64,000 bases of DNA from Globodera rostochiensis. Lineage: Eukaryota > Nematoda > Chromadorea > Rhabditida > Heteroderidae. The notes beneath the pieces are model-generated. The model saw only the letters and a list, made by a program, of their open reading frames with translations. It was not told where the DNA came from and made no database searches. This document shows, piece by piece, positions 48,521 through 59,865 of this stretch (position 1 is the first letter of the stretch; each line of letters begins with the position of its first letter). Location: the NCBI GenBank assembly GCA_018350325.1, contig JAEVLN010000002.1, positions 2,444,295-2,508,294 on the forward strand. The letters are read 5' to 3'. Both the position numbers and the translations under genes were made by a program.

Positions 48521-50041
48521 TTGGCCAACTTTTGAAGAAAAGCACAGAAGAGCAGATGAGCCGAGGAAGTATTCGATGAACTAATTAATAAAAAAAGGAA
48601 TTTTATTTATTTTTTCATAGGACCTTAAGAATTTCACAACCTTACTGAAGATTGAGATGTGTGAGGGAGGCACTGCGAAAAGGTCGGCAAAGCACTAACG
48701 ATGCAACACTTTGGAGACGATATTTAAGAAGTTTGAGTGCATATGCAAGCAAACGGAGCTATAATTTGTCAGAGAAGAAAATTTGAGGCTTTTCTCAGTT
48801 TACAATAAAGCCCGGGATTTTCCAAAAGGGTAAAGGATGTGGACAGTAAGGGATAAAGGCAAAAAACCCGGAAATTCCTCCGTAAAAAAATTAGGATTTT
48901 AATTTACTATGTGCCAAAATTAAATTAGAAAAATTTTTTCTTTTTTTATAAATGTTTGGCATACTGTTTTTACAAAAATTAAAAAATATTGGCATACTGT
49001 TTTTGTAAAAAAATTAAAAAATCAATTAATGCCCTTTTTGACCAAAATGCTCGGCTTCTCGTAATGGGCATATGCTTCACTTTTCCCTCGATCAAATTTA
49101 AGGACTTTGGCCTTTTTCTAACAAAATACGCAAAAACCAATACATCTTTAAAAATCATATGAAGCATTTCAGAAAATAAACATCACCGCTGATTGACTTT
49201 GTCCCAACGTTTCCAATCATTGGGCCAAGAGATCGGAGGTCATTTAAAGCTTCATCGGGCTGCATGCAATTTACAAATTAGCTCCTGTTGGTAGAACAAC
49301 ATCCAACCGGTCTCCGTTGGCAGAAGGGGCCCCGTGTCGTTTCCGCAACAAAAAGAGAAGCAGCGAAAGGATCCCGGATTCCGTGGTGATTAAGCCTTCT
49401 TTATTGGCATACAGGCAATGCCGCCATTGGCACAATTGCACAGTCACAAATGCGCCGTATGAAGCTCAAACAAGTGACGATTTAAACAAATTCTGACCCA
49501 TCAGTCGAGACTCTCGATCTCGCTCTTTTGACGCTCGTCCAATTTGCACTTTCTTTTCTTCGACCATCGCGCTGTGCCCAACCCACCTTTTTTTTGCCAC
49601 CATTTTCCTCTGTTAATAATTTATCTTATTTTGTACCCTTTTCCACTTCATTGCCCCAACACCGTTTTTGACGCCAACTCCTTTAATGACGTACAAAACT
49701 AAACTAAACTCAACGCCAAAAGATGACACAACCCCTCGGGGGAAATGTAATTGGATGGGTTGTGGGTATGCGGTAACCTTTGGGCAGGCACTTCACACTC
49801 CTACGCCGTTTATGAAGAAGGGGAGGAAGGCACCTCGGGTATCACTTCCTCTAAGAACCAAAGCATTTTAGTCACCGAAAGGTGCTCAAGATAGGCAGGC
49901 CTTCGGGGATTGAATGAAAAAGTGCCATTCTTGGGGGTCGGGATAAAGCTTCTCTCCCCTCTGAAGAGACAGGGCTTGAATTCAACTATTGTTAAGACCC
50001 TCTTCTCCTTGTACTGCTCCAATTTCTCGGCCTAGCTCTCA
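48521..50041. other. Intergenic, AT-rich
   Basis: Contains the possible untranslated exon of the 48317 gene and otherwise AT-rich DNA with a CCCCTCGGGGG palindrome at 49733-49743. Open frames on both strands are short and unsupported. The right end is the likely promoter of the insulin-like gene. Confidence 0.45.
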
Positions 50042-50715
50042 ATGCACTGCCCTCGGTTTCTGGCCACCGTTCTGATGTTCTTCATTTGTCCCATCGTTTC
50101 GGGCGAGCCCGTCCTCTCGTTGGGCCAAATAACACTGCAAAACAGCGATGACAAACCGCAAACATTGTCGACTATCGCGTTGACAAAATGTCAAAGTGAC
50201 TATTTGTCTGCACTGATCCATCGCTGCATGATCAGAGGGGCGCCGACGATGCCGGAGGGACGCATTTGTTTTACGGACGGTAAAAAAGTAGCTTTAAAAG
50301 AATCGGCTTTTGCTTTCACTTCATTTTTCAATAGCAAAACAAATGAATTAATTGTTTAAACAAAAAGCAAAAGCTCAAATTTTTATAATTTTTCCCGGCA
50401 GCTCTGTCCGACAAAACGGACAACATAAAGTGTCAAAAAGCCGCCCAAACCCCCAAGGGGAAATTACAATTTTTCGTCTCCCCTCCCTCCCAATAAACAG
50501 AAGTGCAACTGGAGGACGCGTACAAATTGGTCGGCTACATCTCCGAGATGTGCTGCCTGTTGCGCTGCCAGGCCAAAACGCTGGAGCGCCTTTGTTGTCG
50601 ACATGCGCAGCAGGGACGCTGCCGGAAAGTGCGGCAAAACGGCGCCAACTCCGTCCCAGCGACCGCCATAACTTTTCTTATAACGCCCTATCTACATAGA
50701 ACACCGGAACGATAG
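50042..50715 (+). CDS. Insulin-like peptide precursor
   Basis: Two exons (50042-50279 and 50501-50715; donor G|GTAAAA, acceptor AACAG) give 150 residues. Residues 1-21 form a signal peptide (FLATVLMFFICPIVSG). A B-chain-like segment has C50-x11-C62 (CQSDYLSALIHRC), with Ala57 and Leu58 at the positions of insulin Ala14 and Leu15. An A-chain-like segment has C97 C98-x3-C102-x8-C111 (CCLLRCQAKTLERLC), exactly the insulin A-chain spacing. Extra Cys at 76, 112 and 120 could make additional bridges. There is no dibasic cleavage site between the chains, as in many nematode insulin-like peptides without C-peptide. Likely a secreted ligand of a DAF-2-type receptor. Function of the 30-residue C-terminal tail is unknown. 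Confidence 0.72.
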
Positions 50716-51337
50716 AAGAAGCATTTTTGCTTTCAGATGCTTTCAGTTCATTAAGAGCTTCCAATTGTTCTGTCAAATGGTTTCTGGTTGACGAGACGGA
50801 GTTGACCCCCCAACCGCGTTATCATAGGCATTTTGAAATGTTGTCTAAAACATAATGCCAAATTCCAATCCGTTTTTTTGAGCCTTGTACAGTCGCTAAT
50901 GCTTTAAATATCCCGGCAGGCCAATTGTCTGCCAATCCGAGACCAAAAAGTGTTGTGGGGACTGGCTGCGCCACTTGAACATGGCGGTGATGACGAACAC
51001 TGAACGAAGAAGACGGACGCGGGATGTGAAGCGAACAAAAAAAGGGGGGGGGGAATGAACAAAAAAAACGAATGAATGAAAAATAACCATTTTATTGCTT
51101 GCATACATAACCTTTGACAAGACAAATTAATGCCAACCCACTACCGCACAACCCTTTCAGCAGGTCTCCGAACGGTCGAAAATAGCAAACTCATCTTTTT
51201 GTCTTTTCCTGTCAATTTTGGAGCATTTGCATAATTTTTTGGGTCAAATTTATTGTTCGTTTTTCAAATAAAAACAAAAGAAACAAACACATTGTGCGAC
51301 TAAAAATTTTTTCAAATATTTTCTGTTCGACTCAACT
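50716..51337. other. Intergenic between insulin-like gene (+) and RPC5 (-)
   Basis: Convergent 3' flanks. Apart from the possible microprotein at 50896-50982 and a G-run at 51044-51053, nothing is seen. Confidence 0.45.
50896..50982 (-). CDS. Possible 28-residue microprotein
   Basis: A short frame (MFKWRSQSPQHFLVSDWQTI… to LKH) with non-biased composition lies 355 bp downstream of RPC5 on the same strand. A TTCGTTCAG site 18 bp before the ATG could be a spliced-leader acceptor. It may instead be the end of a longer gene whose upstream exons I cannot find. Very weak. Confidence 0.22.
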   Translation of the reverse strand: MFKWRSQSPQHFLVSDWQTIGLPGYLKH

Positions 51338-52992
51338 TCAAAATCGGGGTTCCTCTTTGAGCTGGGCTTTTGCTGGAGTTACGTCGGAAGACGTTCGGCA
51401 CAGCACCTGGTTGACGTCTCTCTCGTACATGTTCACCAAATTCTGAAGCCGCAAAGTTCTCATAACGTAAAATGCCAGAAGAATCTTTTGGAAAGTAAGG
51501 CACAAAAACACGATTTGCTGACTTTGTGCTCCAGTTTGAGCGGAATCCATTGGTCCTGCTCCACCAGCTTCTGCTTGTAGAAGGACGATTGTTCCCGGCG
51601 CCGTCTCTGCAAATCGTTTTCGGCACGTTCAAAACGAATGCGTAACGGAGCAGCGACAGCAGAAGACGACGTTGAAGCAGTGCCAGAATCAGCGGTGGAT
51701 CGCAGAGAGACGGAGGAGGAGGACGCAGAGGCTGAAGCAGCAATTATTGTATTCGATTATTCGTCCTGTTTTTGGGGCAAGCGTGACGCAATTCGACTAT
51801 TAAAAAAATGCCCCAACCCTTTAAGGCCGTCGCGGCCGCCTCGCGCTCGATGGTTCCGCTCAACGGCTTACGCATTTCGTAGGTTTTGTCCACCGGTAAC
51901 AAAAACAGACGACCTGGACGGAATTAGGAAACCAAAAATAACAAGAAAAAAAAGATGAAAAGTGCAAAAAAAAAAAAACATGGGGACAACATTGAAAAAA
52001 AATTTTTCGCCCACCTTCTTTGAAGAATCCGACCGCGTAATTGAGCAGTCCGTGGTGGGAAAAGCCTTCTCCGGTGAACATTTCAGCGGCGGACGGCGCA
52101 CTTCTGGCCGAGCACGAAGAGGTCGACGCCGAAGGGGGCGGTTGGTGGGGCGGGGAAAAGAGTGCTGGCGAACTGTTATTCTGTCTGAATTTTTTGGAGT
52201 TCATTTAATCGATTTTTGTAACAAAAAAAAAAGGTTGAAAATGCTCAAAATTATGATTCCGGGTAGCTGTGTTAAAGCCTGGCAAAATCTGAGCAGAAAT
52301 TTCGAGAACCCCACCACCACCAATTACAGGACTTTTTGAGCAATTCGGCAATTCCTCCTCCTCCTGGCCTGAAACTGCTGCCGTGTGGCACTGCCATCTC
52401 CTCCTCCCCGTCCGAGCCGAATCCCAACCGCAAATGCTTGACCTGGGCCTTGAATTGGGCATAACACTTCTTTTTGTTGGCCCCGTCGTCGTCATCATCG
52501 TCATCTACATCCTCGTCCCGATCACCTCCGTGAAGGGGGCGGTTGAAGTGTCGTCTGAGCGTGCTCGGGTGCTGCTGAGGAAACTGGAGCCGATTGATGC
52601 ACACCGATGACGGGGGGTTGGCGCTGTTGACAGACGCCGAATTGGCGGCATCCGCCGGTGCCAACGGAAGCAAATAGATGCCAACCTGAACAGACAATGA
52701 TTTGATTTGTTGTAGACGACACTGCAACACCACCATCCCCGGTCTGCCCCACCCCCGCCAAATTTACTTCTGAAACGATTTCGTCCTCCTCCCCCGTCTC
52801 CGTTAGCAGTGCCTTTGCATCGCCATTCCGGTGCTTGTGCCCCTCATCAGCAGCCGTCATGTCCCCAACCCCCACCTCCTCATCGTCGGAGGCCTCATCA
52901 ATGACCACTTTCCTCGACTTTTTGCTCCTTGATTCCTCATCCTCTTTGCATGGGTTGGCCTTGCGTTTACTCGGCGGTTTCTTTGGACCCAT
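51338..52992 (-). CDS. RNA polymerase III subunit RPC5/POLR3E-like
   Basis: Subunit of Pol III that forms the TFIIF-like heterodimer with RPC4. Six exons (52992..52768, 52685..52333, 52184..52015, 51912 or 51913..51818, 51731..51523, 51442..51338) give about 385 residues. Matching features: acidic N-terminus ending DEIVSE, then VGIYLLPL (yeast and human: conserved V-Y-L start of the dimerisation domain); LLNYAVGFFKEG with RLFLLPVDKTYEMRKPLSG, corresponding to the human 'DGELHLTPLHGILQLRPSF' block; and IRFERAE…RRREQSSFYKQKLVEQDQWIPL, like the human QITVRFSRPESEQARQRR segment. The long C-terminal winged-helix half of human RPC5 is missing, so size is close to fungal C37. A Ser-rich insertion is present in exon 5. 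The last acceptor is a choice between two AG sites. Confidence 0.72.
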
Positions 52993-53234
52993 TCTAAAAA
53001 GCGAAACAATGGACAGTTAAAACATTAGAATTTAAATTGTATTTGACGAGATCTCTATCGAAGGTATTTTTATAGGATTATGCCATAAAAGCCACATCGA
53101 CCACATCAAAGCAAAAGTATTTATAGGAATAAAAGGTTATTAATTAAATTCAATTGTTGTCAAAAAAAAGGCGTCGGTAGGGGGAGAATAATGCGAGGTC
53201 TGTTGTCATTTGTCCAACAATCAAACGGGTGCCA

Positions 53235-54387
53235 TCATTTCATGTGTCTCTGCAGCAACTCCAGAATGGTGGGCGACAAACGTCTTGCCAAATCCATTGG
53301 TGTGTCGCCCGCAGCGTTCACCGCGTTCATTTCAATCCCTAAATTCAACCTTTGAAAAAAAAACAATTAAAAATTCCAGATGCTGTGAGGGGTAGTTTAA
53401 TGGAAAAAGTGCTCAAATTTAAACGGAAAAAATTGGAGAAATTGCCTCCAAGTCTGGCTGTGTAACTCTATTATCCCCCAACGAAAAAGAAAACATTTTT
53501 CAAGATTTACCCCTCAAAGAAAACTTCTGAAGTTTGAAAGTTTTAAATACCCGGTGTTTCCAACAAGTATTTAACGGTCATGTACTGCTTTTGCGGGTCG
53601 TCTGCCATCGAACTGACTGCCAAATGGAGAGGAACAATTCTGCCTTAAAACAAAAACAAAAAATAAACATTGTTCCAGGACAAAGCTGGGGACAACTCAT
53701 CTCAGTCCGACTGTTCACATCGGCTCCCCAACTCAACAGCGTCGCGACCACCTCAAAATTGCCCCAATTTGCCGCGGAATGCAACGGAGTCCAACCTTCG
53801 CTTGTCCTTGCTTCCGGGTCAGCGCCTGGACAAAAGAGAATTTGGTTAAACTTATTCAACATTTTAAAAAAAAGCAAAAAAAAAAAAACAAATAAGCAAG
53901 AATTAAAATTTGTTCAAAACCTTTGCTGAGCAACCAATTGCAAGCATCGAGTTTGTCACTGTACGCGGCTCGATGCAAAGCTGTATATTTGTCCCGGTCG
54001 TGGGCCTAAAACATACAAATATAATAAAGCGCAAATTTTATAACCAACGACACAAACCATCAACAGTTCGGACTTTTCACCTAACAAACGTTCCATCAAA
54101 TGCAAATCGCCTTCTTCCGCCGCTGTCAGAAACTGCTCAACCGGATCGGTCATGTCCTAAAACAGTCAATAAACACTATTAAATTTATTCTTCAAAGTGC
54201 AAACTTTGTGTTCAATGTCTTGCTCATCCTCGTCCCAACCAGAAACGAACATTGGCGGTTGATTTTCCATTTTAATGGACAGAATTTCGCCCAGCAATTG
54301 GGGGCTTGGCTGTTCATACATATTTCTTTGCTGATCATCGTTATCATCATCTTCACCTCCATCGAATTCGGACAGGCGATCTTGCAT
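53235..54387 (-). CDS. ankrd49: Ankyrin-repeat protein ANKRD49-like
   Basis: Six exons (54387..54205, 54156..54058, 54005..53921, 53825..53697, 53643..53551, 53338..53235) give 230 residues; human ANKRD49 has 239. The N-terminus is acidic with MENQPPMFVSGWDEDEQDI, matching the SLWVGNSDEDE region of the family. Three to four ankyrin repeats follow: QFLTAAEEGDLHLMERLL, KYTALHRAAYSDKLDACNWLL, GWTPLHSAANWGNFEVVATLL and VPLHLAV. The end, DTPMDLARR, matches TAFDIARR in human. ANKRD49 is a conserved nuclear/cytosolic ankyrin protein linked to spermatogenesis and gene activation. Its stop is 242 bp upstream of the RPC5 start on the same strand, so the two may be co-transcribed. Confidence 0.88.
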
Positions 54388-54758
54388 TTGCTGAAATTTC
54401 AGAACTGTTCAAGACTCGGAAGCGCATCTTCTTCAGCACGTTCAACGAATGTAAAATGAATGAATTCGAAACTATCTTTTGAAACATGATGCCAAAGGCG
54501 CGAAAAAAAATTGAGTTTAAAAAAACCCTTACGGCGAAGCCACGACTTTCTGGGATGCCAACAATCAAATAACAAAAAAAGGTCGAAACTTCAAAAATTT
54601 TCAGAAATCAATTTTGGTCTCAAAATCGTTCAAAACCCATGAATTCGGTCATTACTTGCCTTTTCGTTGTTATTTTGTGCTTTTTTAATTGAAACCTCCT
54701 TTTGTTTTTTGTTATCCAATTCATTGTTAATGTTCATTAAGCGACAAAACGTATTTAA
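54388..54758. promoter_or_regulatory. Divergent promoter region, ANKRD49 (-) / coiled-coil gene (+)
   Basis: 371 bp of AT-rich DNA between two divergent start codons. No specific element stands out. Confidence 0.4.
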
Positions 54759-56433
54759 ATGGGAAAACGGGTATCATCTAAAGAGGATTCTACCGAAAAA
54801 GCAAAAATAACTTTTTATCGAAATGTGAGTTCGACTCTTGTGTCTTCGTGCGCCAACATTGATATGGAAAGGTTTATATTTATTTATGTTTAAAATTGCG
54901 TTCTATTCGTTCGATTGAGAAATTTTGTATATAATTCATTAAGGAGCATGCGGGCGGAATGTAAAGAACTGATGAGAAAGCACATCGAAACGCTCAGAGA
55001 GCATATGAAAGTGCGCGTCTTTTTGCTGCATGCCAAAAGAAAGGGACTTTCTTCGGCTGAGAAGAAAAATGGGCACGAGAAGTTCAAGGCGCTGATGGAC
55101 GAGTTCGACGAGGCCAAACGGAAGATAAAAGCCGATTTCAAGAAGGGAGGTGCTGATAAGGTGATTTCCAATACCTCATTTAAAACTCGGAAGTAAATTG
55201 GGCTTTTAGGGAGTGTTGGCGAAGCATTGCGTTGAAATTGGCCAATTGCAGAGGGAAACCCGGTGGCTTCAGACAAAACTTGAGCAGATTTTGTGCAGCA
55301 AAAATGGCACTGTCACGTCGCAAGTGTACGTTTTATTTTAAAATAAATGCTTTTGACAGGGACGTAGCCGTTATTTACTTCTGGAATGCATTATTGGAAA
55401 TTTTCATTTTATGGAGAATATTGAAGATTCCGCTTAGCTATCCTTTGAGTGCTAAAGGAATTGTGGAAGTTTAGCTGTCGTGCAGAATCAATTTCCGTCA
55501 TGTCGGAAAAAATCGAAGAGGAAGTCGATGACTTTCAGAAGACAGAAAATTCGATCACGGGAGAGCTTCCTGAGGACGTCGACTCCTTCTTCAAACCGTC
55601 CGAAAAGTCATTGCGTGCCATTCTGTCCGTTTCGAGTAACTCCATGAGCACCAGTGCACGGGACAGTTTGGGCAAACTCCGGAGGGATTCGGCCAGCGAA
55701 GCCCTGGTTAAACTCAGGACAATGAATTCTGTGCCGGAGTTGAGAAGCCCGCGCGAGCCCAAAAGTCCACCAAAGTAAATAATGGCTTTTGGCATTTTCA
55801 TTGTTTGGGGGTATTTAACAGAATACAAAAACCGGCTACGCCCCTGACAGAACAGACTTTGTTTTATTTCTCCAAAATTACAGGCCTCCGAAGTCGCCGC
55901 GTGGCGTGGAACGGTTTATGGCCAAATTTCCGCAAAATTCTTCTCGCGAGACAAGTTTCAGCGAAGAGCATAGCGTCAAAGGTGAAATGTTGGAGGAGTT
56001 GCCGAACACGAGTCAACTTGGAATGGTGAGTTTTTGTCCGGTTCGTACGTTCAGTTTCCTAATCGTCGTATTTTTAGTTATTCGAATTGAGTTGTGCATC
56101 TACTGACGGCACATTGTCTAAGTTGGACAGCTCCTCCGACTCAAAACGTCGCCTTTCCGGAAATGCGTTCAACATTGCCGGCATGGACAAACGCGCGGAC
56201 TCCGTGGACCCCCGTAAAATGGAGTCGAATTTCAGTGTGCCAGAAGGTGTTAGTTTTGTTTAAAATAAAATGCAATTATTTTTTTTTTGAGTTTGTACCG
56301 CCGGTGTAAAGGCAAGGGCCGAAAAAACGAGCCATATCCAACTGGACGCGAACAGAATTCTGCTGGCGCAGTACGTCTACGCTCATCTCAGCACTTGGCC
56401 AACTCAGGAAATGCTTATGGAGACGGACATTGA
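54759..56433 (+). CDS. Unrecognised coiled-coil / disordered protein (one or two genes)
   Basis: Seven exons (54759-54871, 54944-55160, 55210-55323, 55458-55774, 55884-56025, 56078-56246, 56312-56433) join in phase to 397 residues. The first three encode a Lys/Glu-rich helical region (ELMRKHIETLREHMKVR, KALMDEFDEAKRKIKADF, IGQLQRETRWLQTKLEQIL) predicted as coiled coil. The rest is Ser/Pro/Glu-rich and probably disordered (DVDSFFKPSEKSLRAIL, SPREPKSPPKPPKSPRG). The join between exons 3 and 4 uses a weak acceptor (CTAAAG); alternatively a second gene starts at MSEKIEEEVDD (55500), preceded by a GTGCAG trans-splice-like site. I recognise no family; the composition suggests a cytoskeletal or chromosome-associated scaffold, but that is a guess. 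Confidence 0.6.
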
Positions 56434-56896
56434 GATAATCAAAGGCTTATGAGTCAGATACGATATTTCTCTATCAAAATTCATGCTTCGTTTGTGCAAG
56501 TTGTATAGGTAATCAAAGGCTTTAGTCAAAGACATATAAATTTCATCGATGTAATTTTATTTATGTGCTATAAACCATCAGCAAAGTGAAAATAAAATTT
56601 ACCAGGCGCAAATGCATTTCAACTGTGGATGACATCGATCCTTTTCCCATGAACTCGTTCAGTTTTTCAAAAGTTTCTTATTATGACCGTTCATCTTGCT
56701 TCTTCTACTCATTGAGTGTGTGGGTGTAGTTGAGTTGTTTTACATTCGTGTATTTGTTGCATCACATCGTCCGTTTTTCATTTGAAATTATGTGGCGTTT
56801 CGTTTTCGTCATTCAAAAAATTCATTGCGAAATTTTCTAACCTCAAAAAACGTACGGTTTTCCGATAATCACATAGTTAGACATTTTTACACGGCA
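56434..56896. other. Intergenic, AT-rich
   Basis: 463 bp before the macro-domain gene. Holds the 3' flank of the coiled-coil gene and the likely promoter of the downstream gene cluster. No RNA gene or exon seen. Confidence 0.4.
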
Positions 56897-59640
56897 ATGC
56901 CAAAGCATCAACGTTCGCTGTTCCGTGAAAAAGTTATCGTCTGTAAAGAGTCCGTCGAGGAGGTAACCAGCGATTGTTTCATCAACTTTTGCAGTCCTAA
57001 CATTTTGTCCGGCACGCAGTCTTTCAAGCTCATTCACAACCTTGCCGGACTTGAGGTATTCCATTCACCTCTGTTTTTTGCACTTCTATACCAGGCCTTT
57101 TTTCATTTTTATGAGATTTTTTTCAACTCGCCTCAAATGTCTATTCAAGCTTTTGAAAACAATTTAGTTGGCGCACGAATGTGAACAATTTCTCCACATA
57201 TTTCCGACTTCGTCTCGCGTCACGCCATCATTTTTGGCTACAAATTTCAAATGTATGTATTGCAATAATAAAACCCTAAACATTTTGTCCTATTTCTAAA
57301 TTAAGATATGTTTGAAAACAGTTTACAGATTGTGTTTTTAGTCATCGTTCACACCGTTGTGCCAAATCCGCTCGATTTGAGCCGACTGATCGACCTGAAA
57401 AAGGTGTACATTTGCATTCGCAATTCGCTTGAACTGGCTGTTGAGGAGGGTGCCAAAACAATTGTAAGCCTTTTTTCGTCATTTTTTTTTTCTCAAATAC
57501 AAATCATTTTGAAAATCAAAAGTCGTAAATTCGGTCAAACATGACAAGCAAATTCTTTTTCTATGTTTAGAGTCTCCTTGAAAATTTGGCTCGGAAAATA
57601 TAATGATGCGTTCTAGAGTAGTTGAAGTGATGAATTTTAGGCGTTTCCATGTCATTTTCCTGGCCTGAGTCCCCGCATTGCGTGCGAGCTGATCCTTCGC
57701 ATTTTCACCGTTTGGATCCATCAGTGCAAATATTCGGACGAGGTAACGAATAGCATGTGTCTTGTTTAAACCAGGCAGGACAGACTGTTTTTTTTATAAC
57801 ATAATTAAAATTTTCGAAAAAAAAGGGTTGAATTTTGTGGGCCAGATTCGTTCAAACATGCTTTTCCTGCCATTTCAGTTGGCCGAAATCAAAATCATGT
57901 GCCATTCGGAGCCTATTTTTCAACAATTTGTGCAAGCCGCTCGCTCGCTGTACGAGGAGGCCAATACGGTTGGGCACCGATTCGTTCCCGCGTTCGCGCC
58001 CCAGCAAACGTCTTACAATCACAACCAGTGAGTCGGGGGGTGTACGTTTTTGGGGCCCAATAAATTGAGCAAAATGTCATATTCTGAGCCCCAAAATCTT
58101 TAAGGAACTTCCGCCCCCGGCGTCTTCGTCGCTTCTACGAACGTCCGCCGCTGAACGCGCCACAGGTGCGACTGGAGCTGTCCGCCAAGCTGGCGCCGAC
58201 AATTTTGGTGCTTGACGACGAACATGGGATGAAGCGCCAGTATCGGCTGACCAACAGAAGTCGTGACGGGCGCAAGCTGTACTTTCGTTGTTCCCGCTGC
58301 GACACTTTGATCAAGAAGGACGGGCATCAGGTGGGGGTAGGTTTTGGAGATTTGTTCTTTAAAACGGGCAAAATTTTGAATATATTTTTTATGTAAGCAG
58401 GTCCGAGCCAAACTGATTGTGGAGGACGGGCACATTGTCAGTGAGCGGTATCCGCAACATCATCCACAATGTGTGGCAAAGCCGATGGAGGAGGTGCTGG
58501 TCCAGCAGGTGGACCGAACGTCAAGACGCGAGGTCAAGGACGGCTATTTGCTGCCACAAGACGCGTACAGAAAAGGTTCGAAATAAAGTTGATGAACAAG
58601 TTCTGAAATTTATAAAAACACGGAAACCATTTTTTTGTAAGAAAAAATTTTAACCCTCGCCATGTCCAATGTGGCAATTGTTAGTGTCATAATGTCTGTC
58701 GATGTCTAAATTTAAGCGCTCGATCGGATGCGCTTTGAGGCCCGACAATTGGGCCTTCCGGTGGAGGAGTGCTTTCCGGAATGGCCAAAGCTCCGGCAGC
58801 AATATTGTCGTATTCGCAAACAGGCGGTCAGGCAGCGCCAGCAGGAGAAATGGGAGATGATGATAATGAATGGAGGAGGAAAGGTGTGGGACAACAACGC
58901 TGAAGAGGAATACTACAATGGTGGGAAATAAAAATTGTTGAAATTGAAAAATGAAAACAAAAATTGGAGTTGACACATTTTTTTTTATCTTAAGGAGGAG
59001 TATCTTTTGAGCAGCAACAACTGTTGCCGATGGCTGAGGACCATTCATTTTACGATGGGCCCGAACACTTGCAGCATCAACAGCAGCAACACTCGCGGCG
59101 CGGTCGTAAGCGTTTCCCGCGCATTCTAACGTCGGCAGCAGCGACAGCGACGGACAACGACGCGTTTGTGCCACGTGTGCGCTACTCGCCCACCTACGGT
59201 GGTGTGGTAATTAGCTACGACGACGAGCAGGGCGAGGCTGGTGGTGGTGAGCCAATTGAGCAAGAACAAGATGTGGAGATGTTGGAGCAGGAGCAACAGA
59301 GGACAAACGGCAGACCGCAAGGGCGGGCGCCAAAGTGGAAAAGAGAGCAGCAGCGACGGCACAACAAACTGGTGCAAGCACCGGCAACAGCTGACGAAGC
59401 AGGTGTGAAATTGACTGAATGCGAGGGATTGGGAGAAAACACACTCAAAAATTTCATCAAATTGGACAAGTTCATTTCGTAGAAATCGACGCACCAGTGT
59501 GTGTTGGCTCTCCAACTGCTGAAGATGCGGAAGAGGAAGAAGAAGTGAATGTGACCGAGGAGATGGACATGCTCATTGATGTGGACGACAACGACGGAAA
59601 TGTGCAGGAGGAGAACAGAAATGACGGAAACGCTCACTGA
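56897..59640 (+). CDS. Macro-domain protein fused to a FLYWCH-like zinc finger
   Basis: Ten exons (56897-57055, 57168-57252, 57342-57463, 57641-57742, 57879-58027, 58105-58330, 58401-58575, 58717-58920, 58995-59402, 59483-59640) give 595 residues with every phase closing. Residues about 15-185 resemble a macro (ADP-ribose-binding) domain: VTSDCFINFCSPNIL (canonical DAIVNAAN), HNLAGLELAHECE, FIVHTVVP, CIRNSLELAVEEGAKTIAFP. The catalytic NAAN is degraded, so binding rather than hydrolysis is likely. Residues 250-305 (YRLTNRSRDGRKLYFRCSRC … HHPQC, Cys268, Cys271, His301, His302, Cys305) resemble a FLYWCH/WRKY-GCM1-type zinc finger, a DNA-binding fold. The remainder is Gln- and Glu-rich. The combination suggests a chromatin factor sensing ADP-ribose. 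Domain calls are by eye. Confidence 0.7.
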
Positions 59641-59865
59641 AGAAGAAGGGATTGATGATTACCTCTTTTGGCATTAAACGTCACTTTTTGGACATTATTA
59701 TTGACACGCCAACGGACACTTATCTTTTTCAAAGTTGATAATTTTTTACCATATTTGTATTAAAGATTGGAATCGTACAGATTAGTTCAAAGGATGCAAA
59801 TATTTATTTGTTTAATTATGCTTTAACAATAAATCGGGCATTCAAATATTTTTTTCAGCAGACAA

